The notes beneath the pieces were generated by a model. That model searched no databases. It was not told where the DNA came from and worked only from the letters and a program-made list of their open reading frames with translations. From Bacillota bacterium (GTDB taxonomy: Bacteria; Bacillota; Limnochordia; Limnochordales; ZCTH02-B6), in the NCBI GenBank assembly GCA_017577945.1, contig PKQS01000013.1:1-64000 (forward strand): 64,000 bases of DNA, read 5' to 3'. How positions within the stretch are numbered: position 1 is the first letter of the stretch; every line of letters begins with the position of its first letter. Shown piece after piece: positions 35,247 through 44,250 of the stretch. The position numbers were made by a program, and so were the translations under genes.

Positions 35247-35766
35247 CGGCCCAGGTCCGGTCGCGCGGCTGCAAGATCTGGTGGCAGGCTACCAGGCGCA
35301 GCTGGAGCAGTATCGCCGTTGGCTGGCGCTGGCCCAACAGGCGCGAGCGCGAGTGGACGACGAAGACCTGGACGAGTTCTTGCGGTTGCACGGCGAAAAG
35401 GAGGAAGTCGCGCGGCAGCTACAGGCGCAGGAAGAACAGCTGCGGGCGCAGCGGGAGGCGCTGCGCGTCGACCTGCGGCTGGAGCAATTTACCCTTTCGG
35501 AGCTCGAACGGGCTTCCACCCGGGTGGACGACCCCGACGCCTTTGCGACGGTGCTGGCTCACTTCCGCGATCTCTTGGCCCACCTGAGCGCCGTGATGCA
35601 GGAGCTGGAACCCGTGGAGCGGGAGACCGAGAACAGGCTTCGCCAACGCCTGCGGGCCCTGCGCGCCCAGCTGAAGGACGTGGACTCCGCCAAGCGCGCG
35701 GCGCGCGCCTACGCTCAGCCGCGTCCCAACGACACGGAAGCCCGCTTTATCGATCAGAAAGGTTGA
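35227..35766 (+). CDS. FliT/FlgN-like flagellar chaperone, coiled coil
   Basis: 179 aa, almost entirely helical and rich in Gln, Glu, Arg and Leu (LAALAQQ-type heptads from about residue 12 to 160), with no membrane segment. Position immediately after fliS, with which it overlaps, and the size and helical character suggest a FliT- or FlgN-type export chaperone for hook-associated or cap proteins. The sequence itself is not strongly diagnostic. GTG 35227 has GGAGGG 7-8 bases upstream. Confidence 0.6.
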   Translation: MAAKAPDGPGPVARLQDLVAGYQAQLEQYRRWLALAQQARARVDDEDLDEFLRLHGEKEEVARQLQAQEEQLRAQREALRVDLRLEQFTLSELERASTRVDDPDAFATVLAHFRDLLAHLSAVMQELEPVERETENRLRQRLRALRAQLKDVDSAKRAARAYAQPRPNDTEARFIDQKG

Positions 35767-35880
35767 AGTTCTGCAGGAAAAAGCAGAGAAAGAATCCGGC
35801 GGGCAAACATTCTCTTAGAGGACCTGACATATTTCGACAAGAAGTGATCCGTCAGTCCTTTCAAGTTTTTCCGCGGGGAA

Positions 35881-35964
35881 CGAAACACCCCCCGGGGCTG
35901 CGGCGGCCAAGACCTGGGGGTGGGGGTTGCAGCCCTGGCCGAGCGCGCCCCGGGGGGCGTTTCG
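35881..35964. repeat. 84-base quasi-palindrome (17-position arms, 16 paired)
   Basis: CGAAACACCCCCCGGGG (35881-35897) is complementary to 35948-35964 except at one position. Read as minus-strand RNA that position is a G-U pair, so the minus transcript folds better. The loop contains competing arms GGGCTGC/GCAGCCC. It lacks a T run on the + strand; on the minus strand AAAAACTTG-type sequence follows, not T. Confidence 0.6.
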
Positions 35965-36070
35965 CCGGGAATATTTCTCGCCCGGCGTGTGCCGTTCCCT
36001 GCAGGATTTATTAGGCGCATGTAAGTTAACTCCTGTGGGTCGTCGGTCCTGTTTTCCCCCTAGGCCCTTT

Positions 36071-36088
36071 CTAGGACCATCGTCCTAG
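36071..36088. promoter_or_regulatory. CTAGGAC inverted repeat, 7-bp arms with 4-base loop
   Basis: CTAGGAC (36071-36077) and GTCCTAG (36082-36088) are perfect inverse copies 87 bases before the MCP start. Candidate operator or mRNA hairpin; no regulator identified. Confidence 0.3.
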
Positions 36089-36174
36089 GACTCGTTCGGA
36101 AAGCGAACCCCTTTAGGACGGGCGCGTCCCGCCCGATGAAATTCTGGGGAACGCTAAGAGGGAGGCGGCTCGGG

Positions 36175-38010
36175 ATGAGCAACCAAGGCGTGGCGAAGAT
36201 GCAGGGCGTGCCTATCGCGGCGAAAATCGCCGGGGGATTCGCCGTCGTGCTGCTTCTGAGCGCCCTCATCGTCGGCTTCAGCCTGCGCTCGTTCGACGAG
36301 ATGGTGACTTCCTTCGAAGGAGTCCTTCAGGTCGACGTTCATCTAGCCATTGAAGCGCACCGCCTGGAAGTTTTGACCGAAAACACCATCACCAGCGTGC
36401 TCGACTACTTCCTGCCGCTGGAGTTCACCGACCAGATGCGGGCGGCCTGGCAGGAGTCCTACGCTTTTCTGCAGGCCAACGCGCTGGACGATCAAATGCG
36501 CGCGCTGCTGGCGGAAACGGGCGAGCACTGGCAGCGCTTCCTCGAGGAAGCCGGGCGCACGCTGGCGCAGCAGGTGCTGCTCATCGACCACGCGAACGCG
36601 ACGCGCGACGCCGTGCACCGGCTGAACCAGTACGTCGAGGAATCGCTGCAGCGGTCGCAGCAGGCTACCGCGGATCTGGCCGCGCGGAACCGTACCGAAA
36701 TTCTTCTGTTGGCGGCGGGGGTCATCGCGACGGGCATGGCGGCTGCGGTGTTGTTGACCCGGGCAATCACTCGTCCCATCCAGCGCGTCGCGGACATGGC
36801 TGGGCGCATCGCCGAAGGCGACTTGACGGTGGAGCCGGTGGAGCTGACGCAGGACGACGAGATCGGCCGCGTGGCCGAGGCGTTCAACATCCTGGTGGCC
36901 AACTTGCGCCACATCATCATGGAGCTCGATTCGTCCACCGCGGCGCTGAACGAGCGCAGCGCCAGCCTGGCCGCGTCGGCGGAGGAAGCGACGCGCGTCA
37001 CCCAGCAAATTGCGCAGACCATCGAGCAGGTGGCCACGGGCACCGGCGAGCAGAGCCGCTCGGTGCATGACGTCGTCCGCATCATGGGCGACTTGAAGAA
37101 GGCCATCGACCGCATCGCGGACGGCGCGCGGGCCCAGGCGCGGGCCGTCGAGAACGGCGGCCGGCTCGTGGAAGAAATGATGAAGATGCTGGACAGCGTG
37201 GCGGCCAACGCCGCGCAAGTGGCGCAAGCGTCCAACAACAGCATGAACATCGCCCGCAGCGGCAGCGAGACGGTGAAGCGGACCGTGGCGGGCATGGAGG
37301 AGATTCACCGCAGGGTCTTCGCCTTGGCGGAGAAAGTGCAGCAGCTGGGCGAGCATTCGGCCAAAGTGGGCGAAATCGTGGAAGTCATCTCCGGCATCGC
37401 CGAGCAGACCAACTTGCTGGCGCTGAACGCGGCCATCGAGGCGGCGCGCGCCGGCGAGCACGGCAAAGGCTTCGCGGTGGTGGCCGACGAGGTGCGGAAG
37501 CTGGCCGAGCGTTCGGCCGAGTCCGCCAAGGAAATCGCCGAGCTGGTCGTCAACATGAAGCGCGGCGTCGACGAGGCCGTGCAGGCCATGCAGATGGGCA
37601 CCGTCGAAGTGCAGCGCGGCATGGAGCGGGCGCGCGAAGCGGGCGCGGCGCTGGTTGAAATCGTCGCCGCGCTGGAGCAGACGGACCGGCAGGTGCAGGG
37701 CATCACGGAGGACGCCCAGGCCATCGCCGAGCGGGGCCGGCAAGTGATGCTGGCTGTGCGCGAGGTGGCGCGCATCACGCAGGAGAACACGTCGGCGGCC
37801 GAGGAAATGACGGCGCAGAGCGACGAGGTGGTGCGGGCCATCGAGAACATCTCGGCGGTGTCGGAGCAGACCGCCGCGTCGTCGGAGGAAGTCAGCGCCG
37901 CGGCCGAGGAGATGCACGCGTCCATCCACGAGGTGGCCGACGCCGTGCGGCAGCTGAAGGCCATGGCCGAAAAGCTGCGGGAGCCGGTCGAACGTTTTCG
38001 CATCAAGTGA
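36175..38010 (+). CDS. Methyl-accepting chemotaxis protein
   Basis: 611 aa. Membrane segments at about residues 17-37 and 175-197 flank a helical sensor region of about 135 residues; HAMP follows (about 198-250, [20 protein letters not shown]), then a methylation/signalling coiled coil with the tip [23 protein letters not shown] 36175 has GGAGG 9 bases upstream. It lies immediately before cheW and cheA and probably belongs to the same transcription unit. Ligand unknown. Confidence 0.92.
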   Translation: MSNQGVAKMQGVPIAAKIAGGFAVVLLLSALIVGFSLRSFDEMVTSFEGVLQVDVHLAIEAHRLEVLTENTITSVLDYFLPLEFTDQMRAAWQESYAFLQANALDDQMRALLAETGEHWQRFLEEAGRTLAQQVLLIDHANATRDAVHRLNQYVEESLQRSQQATADLAARNRTEILLLAAGVIATGMAAAVLLTRAITRPIQRVADMAGRIAEGDLTVEPVELTQDDEIGRVAEAFNILVANLRHIIMELDSSTAALNERSASLAASAEEATRVTQQIAQTIEQVATGTGEQSRSVHDVVRIMGDLKKAIDRIADGARAQARAVENGGRLVEEMMKMLDSVAANAAQVAQASNNSMNIARSGSETVKRTVAGMEEIHRRVFALAEKVQQLGEHSAKVGEIVEVISGIAEQTNLLALNAAIEAARAGEHGKGFAVVADEVRKLAERSAESAKEIAELVVNMKRGVDEAVQAMQMGTVEVQRGMERAREAGAALVEIVAALEQTDRQVQGITEDAQAIAERGRQVMLAVREVARITQENTSAAEEMTAQSDEVVRAIENISAVSEQTAASSEEVSAAAEEMHASIHEVADAVRQLKAMAEKLREPVERFRIK

Positions 38011-38047
38011 TGGACGCCCGGCTCGCGGCCAGTGAGGAATGGACATC

Positions 38048-38593
38048 ATGCCCCAGGCAGCCGGGGACGGAGAAAACGGGAGCGTGAGCGGCGTGGCAGC
38101 GGAGCGGGCCGTGCAGGACCAAGCGCAGATGGTCGTGTTCAAGCTGGCGGGCGAATATTACGCCGTCGACATTCACCAGGTGCGTGAGATCATTCGCGTC
38201 CCCGAGATTACCCGGGTGCCCCGGACGCCGGATTTCGTGGAAGGCGTCATCAACCTGCGGGGCAGCGTCATTCCCATCATCGACCTGCGCAAGCGGTTCG
38301 GCCTGGAGGCGGCGCAGGCTAGCGACGAGCAGCGCATCGTGGTCGTGGAGATGGAGGACAAGACGGTGGGCGTCATCGTCGACGCGGTAACGGAAGTGCT
38401 CCGCGTCGACCGCGACCGCATCGAGCCGCCGTCGCCGTACATCCTCAGCCTGGACACCCAGTACATCACGGGCATTGCCCGGCTGGACGACCGGCTCGTC
38501 ATCATGCTGGACGTGGCCCGCGTGCTGTCGGCCAGCGAGCGGGAAGCGCTGGCACGATTCGAAAAGGAGCCGGAGCGGGATGGCGAGGTTTGA
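38048..38593 (+). CDS. cheW: Chemotaxis coupling protein CheW
   Basis: 181 aa, a single CheW domain (VVFKLAGEYYAVDIHQVREI, NLRGSVIPIIDLRKRFGL, VDAVTEVLRV) with a short N-terminal tail. It links chemoreceptors to CheA. ATG 38048 has GAGGA 9 bases upstream, while ATG 38039 abuts that site. The 3' end overlaps cheA by 14 bases. Confidence 0.93.
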   Translation: MPQAAGDGENGSVSGVAAERAVQDQAQMVVFKLAGEYYAVDIHQVREIIRVPEITRVPRTPDFVEGVINLRGSVIPIIDLRKRFGLEAAQASDEQRIVVVEMEDKTVGVIVDAVTEVLRVDRDRIEPPSPYILSLDTQYITGIARLDDRLVIMLDVARVLSASEREALARFEKEPERDGEV

Positions 38594-40778
38594 GCTGACC
38601 CCTGAGGAGATGGAACTGTTCCTCACGGAGTCGGCGGAGCAGGTCGACACCATCGAGGAACTGCTGGTCGTCCTGGAGCAGGGAAATGATCCGGACGCGG
38701 TGGCCGCCATTTTCCGGGCCGCGCACACGCTGAAGGGCGGCGCCGCCACGGCCGGCATGGAAGCCACGGCGCGCCTGACCCACGCGCTGGAGTCGCTGCT
38801 GGATCAAATCCGCCAAGGGCGGCGGGAGCCCGACGCCGACACGGTGGACGCGCTCTTGGAGACGGTGGACGTGCTGCGGCGCTGCCTGCGCGCCATCGAG
38901 GAGACGGGCAACGACGCCGGCGTTAACGTCGATCCGTTGGTGGAGCGGCTGGAGGCGCTGGCCAGCCACGCGGAGGACGACGCCGGCCCGGCGCGGGCCG
39001 CCGGGGGTAGCGCCCGGGGTAGCCGGCCGGCCACCGCACCGAGCGGGGGCCTGGACCCCGCGCTGGCGGCGCTCGTCCAGGAGGCGGCGGCCGCGGGCCG
39101 GAACGTGTTCCGGTGCCGCATCGAAGTGGAAGAGGATGCGGCCATGCCGTCCATCCGGCTGTATCAAACGTTGATGGTGTTCGACGAGCTGGGCCGGCTC
39201 GCACAGTCGACGCCGACGCGGGCGCAGATCGAGGACCCGATGTCCGAGCACCGCGTGCTGGATGCCGTGCTGGTGACGGACCGCACCGCGGCCGAGGTGC
39301 GGCAGGCGCTGGCGGAAGTGTCGCAGCTGCGCAGCATCGAGATTGAGCCGGTCGGCGAGCCGGCCGCGGAGCAGGTCGCGGCCGCGCCGGAGCCGGCAGC
39401 CGCGGCGGAACGCTCGGAGGAAAACGGCGCGCCGGTGGGCGCCGCGGAGGCCAAGGCGCCGGCCGGGACAGCCGCCGCGGCGGGCAACGGCCGCGCCGGG
39501 ACAGCCGCGGGTGGCAAAAACAGCGGCGACAGCGGCGGCGCGGCGCTCGGGGCGGATACGGTTCGCGTCAGCGTGCGAGTGCTGGACAAGCTCATGAACT
39601 TGGTGGGCGAGCTCGTCATCGACCGGACCCGGCTGGCGCGGCTGGGCCACGTCGAGATGGACCGGCACCAGCTGGTGGAAGAGCTGAACTTGGTGGCGAG
39701 CCACCTGAACCGCATCACCACCGATTTGCAGGACACCATCATGAGCGCGCGGATGGTGCCGCTGGAAACGCTCTTCCGCCGCTTCCCGCGCATGGCGCGC
39801 GACTTGGCCCGCCGGCTCAACAAAGAAGTCAACTTCGTCATGTCCGGCGAAGACACCGAGCTGGACAGGGCGGTCATCGAGCAGATCAGCGACCCGTTGG
39901 TCCACCTGATACGCAACGCGATCGACCACGGCCTGGAGCCGCCCGAGCAGCGCCGGGCCGCGGGCAAGCCTCCCGCGGGCACGGTGCGCTTGGCGGCGTA
40001 CCACCAGGAAAACCACATTTACATCGAAGTCGCCGACGACGGCCGCGGCATCGATCCCGAGAAGATCAAGCGGGTGGCGCTGGCGAAAGGCTTGATCACG
40101 GAGGAGCAAGCCAAGCAGCTGCACGGCAGCGAGGCGTTGGACCTGCTGTTCTTGCCGGGCTTTACGACTAGCCAGCAAGTGACCGACGTCTCCGGGCGCG
40201 GCGTGGGCCTGGACGTGGTGCGCCGCAACATCGAGCGGGTGAACGGCAGCGTCACCGTTGCGTCGGAAGTCGGCAAGGGCACCGTCTGGACCATCCGGCT
40301 GCCCTTGACGCTGGCCATCGTGCAGGCCATGCTCGTGCGCATCCACCGGACCATCTTCGCCGTGCCGCTGGATTCGGTGGACGAAATCGTGCTGGTGCAC
40401 GGCCGTTCCGTTCATTACGCCAACGGCTGGCCCATGGTGACCATTCGCGAACAAGTGATCCCGCTGGTCAACCCCGGCCTGGTGTGGGGCGACGAGTTCG
40501 CCGCCGCCTGGAACGAAGCCGACGACAACCCGGTGCTGATCCTGCAGTCGGCCACGGGACGGCTGGCGGTGGCGGTGGACGAGCTCATCGGCGAGCAGGA
40601 GACGGTCATCAAGACCATCGAGGGGCTGGACGGCCAGGTGCCCGGCATCTCCGGCGCATCGATTCTGGGCGACGGTTCCGTCGCGCTGATTTTCGACGTA
40701 ACGGGCTTTGCCAAGGAGGTGCGCCGTATTGACCATCGCGTCCGACGCCGCGAGGGCCGTTATGGAAAGAGCGCTTAG
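38580..40778 (+). CDS. cheA: Chemotaxis sensor histidine kinase CheA
   Basis: 732 aa. HPt domain with phosphorylatable H49 (AHTLKGGAA), a P2-like middle region, an Ala/Pro/Gly-rich linker (about 260-320), dimerisation helices from about 325, the ATP-binding domain (HLIRNAIDHGLE, VADDGRGIDPEKI, GRGVGLDVVRR) and a C-terminal CheW-like domain. It phosphorylates CheY and CheB in response to receptors. ATG 38580 lies inside the cheW 3' end with GGAG sites upstream. Nothing essential is missing. Confidence 0.95.
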   Translation: MARFELTPEEMELFLTESAEQVDTIEELLVVLEQGNDPDAVAAIFRAAHTLKGGAATAGMEATARLTHALESLLDQIRQGRREPDADTVDALLETVDVLRRCLRAIEETGNDAGVNVDPLVERLEALASHAEDDAGPARAAGGSARGSRPATAPSGGLDPALAALVQEAAAAGRNVFRCRIEVEEDAAMPSIRLYQTLMVFDELGRLAQSTPTRAQIEDPMSEHRVLDAVLVTDRTAAEVRQALAEVSQLRSIEIEPVGEPAAEQVAAAPEPAAAAERSEENGAPVGAAEAKAPAGTAAAAGNGRAGTAAGGKNSGDSGGAALGADTVRVSVRVLDKLMNLVGELVIDRTRLARLGHVEMDRHQLVEELNLVASHLNRITTDLQDTIMSARMVPLETLFRRFPRMARDLARRLNKEVNFVMSGEDTELDRAVIEQISDPLVHLIRNAIDHGLEPPEQRRAAGKPPAGTVRLAAYHQENHIYIEVADDGRGIDPEKIKRVALAKGLITEEQAKQLHGSEALDLLFLPGFTTSQQVTDVSGRGVGLDVVRRNIERVNGSVTVASEVGKGTVWTIRLPLTLAIVQAMLVRIHRTIFAVPLDSVDEIVLVHGRSVHYANGWPMVTIREQVIPLVNPGLVWGDEFAAAWNEADDNPVLILQSATGRLAVAVDELIGEQETVIKTIEGLDGQVPGISGASILGDGSVALIFDVTGFAKEVRRIDHRVRRREGRYGKSA

Positions 40779-41307
40779 CCGCTCGGCGGAGGCGCTGTCG
40801 CGTTTCCTGGGGGATCGGGTGCTGCGGCCGAGCTACGTGACGCTCACCACTCACCGGCTGGCGGAGCTGCCGATCCTGTGGGGACGCGCGGAGATGCCCA
40901 TCGCGGGCGTCGTCCTGGAAGTCCGCGGCGACCTGGAAGGGTTCTTGCTCCTCATCGTGCCGCAGGAAGACTGCGCCGGGTTTCTGCAGTCCCTCATGGG
41001 CGGTCCTTGCGACGACGAGGAGCTGGCGGAGTCGGCCCTGGGCGAGATGGGCAACGTGGTCTGTTCCGCCTTCCTCAACGAACTGGCCGACACCTACGCC
41101 ATGCGCATCAACCCGTCGCCGCCGGCTGTCGTTTGCGACATGGTCGGCGCGCTGCTGGAGACGCTGGCGGCGGCGCTGGCCATGGAAAAGCGGTCGGAGC
41201 TGCCGGTCGTGCGAGCGCAGCTGGCAGGCAACGGCCAGGGCAGCAGCGCCTACCTGCTCTGGATTCCCGGCCGGGGCGATTTGGAGCGTTTGGAGGCTCT
41301 GAGTTGA
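40729..41307 (+). CDS. cheC: CheY-P phosphatase CheC
   Basis: 192 aa. One clear phosphatase motif, E106-x-x-N109 in SALGEMGNVVCSAFLNELAD, is preserved; the second motif position (CDMVGALLETLAAALA) lacks the Asn, so this looks like a one-site CheC. CheC dephosphorylates CheY-P and is stimulated by CheD, encoded next. TTG 40729 was chosen because AAGGAGGTG lies 7 bases upstream, although this puts 50 bases inside cheA. Confidence 0.88.
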   Translation: MTIASDAARAVMERALSRSAEALSRFLGDRVLRPSYVTLTTHRLAELPILWGRAEMPIAGVVLEVRGDLEGFLLLIVPQEDCAGFLQSLMGGPCDDEELAESALGEMGNVVCSAFLNELADTYAMRINPSPPAVVCDMVGALLETLAAALAMEKRSELPVVRAQLAGNGQGSSAYLLWIPGRGDLERLEALS

Positions 41308-41831
41308 ACGTAGTGCTGGGATTGGGGGAGCACCGGGTGGGGCGGGCGGCCGAGGAAAAATGGATAATGTATGGACTCGGATCATGCATCGGACTTATCT
41401 TGTGCGACCCCGTCAACCGCGTTTCGGCCGCCGCGCATATGGTGCTGCCCAAACAAGTCAATGGCAACGACGATCAACCCGCCAAGTACGTGGAGACCGC
41501 GGTGCCGTTTCTCTTGGAGGAGATGGCGAAGCTCGGCGCCGAGCGCCGCTACATTTACGCGCAGGCCGCGGGCGGCGCCCAGATGCTGAACTTGGCGTCG
41601 CTGGGGGACATCGGCGCCCGCAACGCGGAAGCGACGCGGGCGGCGCTGCAAAAGCACGGCATTCCGCTGGTCGCCGAGCGCATCGGCGGGCGGGAAGGCC
41701 GCACGCTTTGCTGGGACTTGCGCACGGGGCAAGCCACGGTGCGGCGGGTGGGGAGCCCGGACGAGGTGATTACGCCGCGCCAGTACTGGTATGGGGAGGT
41801 TCGCGTCGATGGCCCTCGTGTTGATCGTTGA
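41304..41831 (+). CDS. cheD: Chemoreceptor glutamine deamidase CheD
   Basis: 175 aa. The catalytic Cys-His pair is visible in YGLGSCIGLILCD and AAAHMVLPK, followed by QAAGGAQML and IGARNAEATRAALQKHGIPL. CheD deamidates receptor glutamines and pairs with CheC for adaptation. TTG 41304 overlaps the cheC stop (TTGA) and has GGAGG 7 bases upstream. Its C-terminus overlaps cheY by 23 bases. Confidence 0.93.
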   Translation: MNVVLGLGEHRVGRAAEEKWIMYGLGSCIGLILCDPVNRVSAAAHMVLPKQVNGNDDQPAKYVETAVPFLLEEMAKLGAERRYIYAQAAGGAQMLNLASLGDIGARNAEATRAALQKHGIPLVAERIGGREGRTLCWDLRTGQATVRRVGSPDEVITPRQYWYGEVRVDGPRVDR

Positions 41832-42165
41832 CGATGCGCAGTTTATGCGCATGCGGCTCAACAAGCTCTTGACCGAGGCCGGCCATCAAGTGGTGGAAGC
41901 CGCCAACGGGCGTGAGGCGCTGGAACAGTACGCGCGGCACAAGCCCGACGTCGTTTTGATGGACATTACGATGCCCGAGATGGACGGTTTGACGGCGCTG
42001 AAAGAACTGAAGAAGCTGGACCCGGGCGCGAAGGTGGTCATGTGCAGCGCCCTTGGGCAGCAGAGCGCGGTGCTGGAGGCCATCAAATCCGGCGCCAGCG
42101 ATTTCGTCGTCAAACCGTTTGAGCCGGAGCGCGTGCTGCAGGCGGTGGGGAAGCTGGTGAAGTGA
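41809..42165 (+). CDS. cheY: Chemotaxis response regulator CheY
   Basis: 118 aa, a stand-alone receiver domain. Phospho-acceptor D52 (LMDITMPEMDG), acidic pair in LIVDDAQFMR and lysine in FVVKPFEPE are present. CheY-P binds the flagellar switch. ATG 41809 has GGGGAGG 9 bases upstream. Placed in a che operon between cheD and cheB, it is most likely the motor-acting CheY. Confidence 0.93.
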   Translation: MALVLIVDDAQFMRMRLNKLLTEAGHQVVEAANGREALEQYARHKPDVVLMDITMPEMDGLTALKELKKLDPGAKVVMCSALGQQSAVLEAIKSGASDFVVKPFEPERVLQAVGKLVK

Positions 42166-42166
42166 C

Positions 42167-43381
42167 TTGCCGGACAGCGTGCGCGTCCTCGTCGTCGACG
42201 ACTCCGCCTTGATGCGGCAAATGATCTCCCGCTTCTTGACGGAAGCGGGGATGGAAGTCGTCGCCACGGCCCGGGATGGCCAGGACGGCCTGGAGAAGGC
42301 GCTGGCGCTGAACCCCGACGTCATCACGCTGGACGTGCAGATGCCCCGCATGGACGGGCTGCAGATGCTGCGCGAGCTGATGGCGCGCCGGCCCATGCCG
42401 GTTGTGATGGTGTCCAGCGTGACGCAGCACCAGACGCCGGCCGCCGTCGAGGCGCTGATGCTGGGCGCCGTGGACATCGTGGCCAAGCCGGGCGGTCCCA
42501 TCTCGCTGAACCTGGAAGACGTGCGCGACGAGCTGGTGGCAAAAGTGCGGGCCGCGGCGCGGGCCAAGGTGCAACGGCGCTTCACGGCGGGGGACGAAGG
42601 TGCGGCCACGGGCGTGGCGGGCGCGACGGCCGCCGAGGCGGCGGCGACGTTCCGCGCGGCAACGACGGGAAGGAGCGGGGCGCCTTCCGCTGCGACGGAT
42701 GCGGCGGTGCCGGCGGCGCGGGAGACGGCGGCCGCCGAGGAGGAGCCGGCGATTCGCCCGGAATGGTTGGCGGCGGGCGCGGTCCTCGGTCTCCCGGACG
42801 GCCTGTCGCTGGGCGTGGCGCCTGTCGTCATCGGCTCGTCCACCGGCGGGCCGGCCGCGCTCAGCACGGTGCTGGAGCAGCTGCCGGGCGACTTCCCGCG
42901 CCCGGTTATCATCGTGCAACACATGCCGCCGGGCTTCACGGCTTCGCTGGCCAAGAGGCTGGATAGGCTGTCGCCGCTGACGGTGCGGGAAGCCGTCGAG
43001 TTCCGGCAGCCGAAGCCAGGCGAGGCGTGGATCGCGCCGGGCGGAATGCACCTGGTGTTCGACCGCTACGGCCGCATGCGACTGACCCACGACCCGCCGC
43101 ACCTGGGGATGCGACCGGCGGTGGACGTGACGCTGGAGTCAGCCGTCGACGTGTGGGGCGGCGACGTGGTGGCGGTGATCTTGACCGGCATGGGCATGGA
43201 CGGGGCGCGGGGGGCGCGCAAGCTCAAGCGGGCCGGCGGCAAGGTGCTGGCGCAGGACGAGCAGACCAGCGTCGTGTACGGCATGCCGCGGGCGGTGACT
43301 GAGATGGGCTTGACCGACGAGATTTGCCCGTTGCCGGAAATCGCCGGCGCGCTGACGCGCCTGGTGCGCAAGGGCCGCTGA
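42167..43381 (+). CDS. cheB: Chemotaxis methylesterase/deamidase CheB
   Basis: 404 aa. Receiver domain with D56 (TLDVQMPRMDG), an Ala-rich linker of about 75 residues, and the methylesterase domain with the catalytic triad Ser in GSSTGGPAAL, His in QHMPPGF and Asp in GMGMDGARG. It removes methyl groups from receptors and works opposite CheR, encoded next. TTG 42167 starts one base after the cheY stop. Confidence 0.94.
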   Translation: MPDSVRVLVVDDSALMRQMISRFLTEAGMEVVATARDGQDGLEKALALNPDVITLDVQMPRMDGLQMLRELMARRPMPVVMVSSVTQHQTPAAVEALMLGAVDIVAKPGGPISLNLEDVRDELVAKVRAAARAKVQRRFTAGDEGAATGVAGATAAEAAATFRAATTGRSGAPSAATDAAVPAARETAAAEEEPAIRPEWLAAGAVLGLPDGLSLGVAPVVIGSSTGGPAALSTVLEQLPGDFPRPVIIVQHMPPGFTASLAKRLDRLSPLTVREAVEFRQPKPGEAWIAPGGMHLVFDRYGRMRLTHDPPHLGMRPAVDVTLESAVDVWGGDVVAVILTGMGMDGARGARKLKRAGGKVLAQDEQTSVVYGMPRAVTEMGLTDEICPLPEIAGALTRLVRKGR

Positions 43382-43393
43382 GGAGGCTGGCGG

Positions 43394-44248
43394 GTGCACC
43401 CCGAGCTCAACGCGCAACAAGCAGGTTTCGACGAACAACTCAATGCCGAAGACCGGCAGGAGCACGGCGACTACCTCTACTTGCAGCGGACCCTCAAAGA
43501 GGTGGCCGGACTGGACCTGTCCGCGTACAAGGAAAAGCAGATGCTGCGCCGGCTGCGCGGGTTCGTCGGGCGCAAAGGCTTAAGCTCCTTGCGGGAACTG
43601 GCCGACGCCGTGCGCATTGACCCGCAGATGCGCCAGCAGCTCACCGACTATTTGGCCATCAATGTCACGGAATTTTTTCGCAATCCCGAGCGCTTCGCCG
43701 AGCTGGCCGGCAAGGTGCTGCCCGCGCTGCGCAGCCGCTACGACAGCCTGCGGGTGTGGAGCGCGGGGTGTTCGACGGGCCCGGAAGCGTATTCGGTGGC
43801 CATCCTGCTGGAGGAGATGGAGCCGGGCAGCTGGACGCGGCACCGGGTCATCGGCACGGATATCGATCGCGAGGCGCTGGCCGAGGCGCGCCTTGGCATT
43901 TTCAGTGACGACCGGCTGCGGGAAGTGTCCGAAGAGCGGCGGCGCCGGTTTTTCACGGCGCTGGGGGACGGCCGCTGGCAAGTGAGCGACGCCATTCGCC
44001 GCTACGTGAAGTTCGCGCTGCACGATTTGCTGAAGGATCCGTACCCGGCGCAGCAGCACCTGATCTTGTGCCGCAACGTCATTATTTACTTCACCGAAGA
44101 GGCGAAGGATTACGTGTTCGCCAAACTGGCGGCCAGCCTGGCGCCCGGCGGGTACTTGCTCTTGGGCAGCACCGAGACCATCTTCTATCCCGGGCGCTAC
44201 GGGCTGAAGACGGCTGGGCCGTTCTTGTACGTTCGGACGGAGGAATAG
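43394..44248 (+). CDS. cheR: Chemotaxis protein methyltransferase CheR
   Basis: 284 aa. N-terminal helical domain (KQMLRRLRGFVGRKGL) and SAM-binding domain with NVTEFFRNPERF, VWSAGCSTGPEAYSVAIL, IGTDIDREALAEAR and ILCRNVIIYF. It methylates glutamates on chemoreceptors. GTG 43394 has GAGGAGG upstream. Confidence 0.94.
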   Translation: MHPELNAQQAGFDEQLNAEDRQEHGDYLYLQRTLKEVAGLDLSAYKEKQMLRRLRGFVGRKGLSSLRELADAVRIDPQMRQQLTDYLAINVTEFFRNPERFAELAGKVLPALRSRYDSLRVWSAGCSTGPEAYSVAILLEEMEPGSWTRHRVIGTDIDREALAEARLGIFSDDRLREVSEERRRRFFTALGDGRWQVSDAIRRYVKFALHDLLKDPYPAQQHLILCRNVIIYFTEEAKDYVFAKLAASLAPGGYLLLGSTETIFYPGRYGLKTAGPFLYVRTEE

Positions 44249-44250
44249 CC

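Larger units (their letters stand above)
35767..36174. other. 408-base intergenic stretch with strong secondary structure
   Basis: No gene is supported. It holds a large quasi-palindrome (35881-35964), a second hairpin CGCCGGG/CCCGGCG (35963-35987), and a perfect CTAGGAC/GTCCTAG inverted repeat (36071-36088). A poor sigma-D-like pair (TTAG 36113, CCCGATGA 36132) lies before the MCP gene. Confidence 0.5.

Noticed and set aside
35881..35964. Large hairpin as the fliS-operon terminator
   Set aside because: There is no T run after either arm on the plus strand, so it was listed as a repeat of unknown role instead.
36113..36139. Sigma-D promoter before the MCP gene at 36175
   Set aside because: The -35 part (TTAG) matches only 2/4 and the -10 only about 6/8; kept only as a remark in the intergenic entry.
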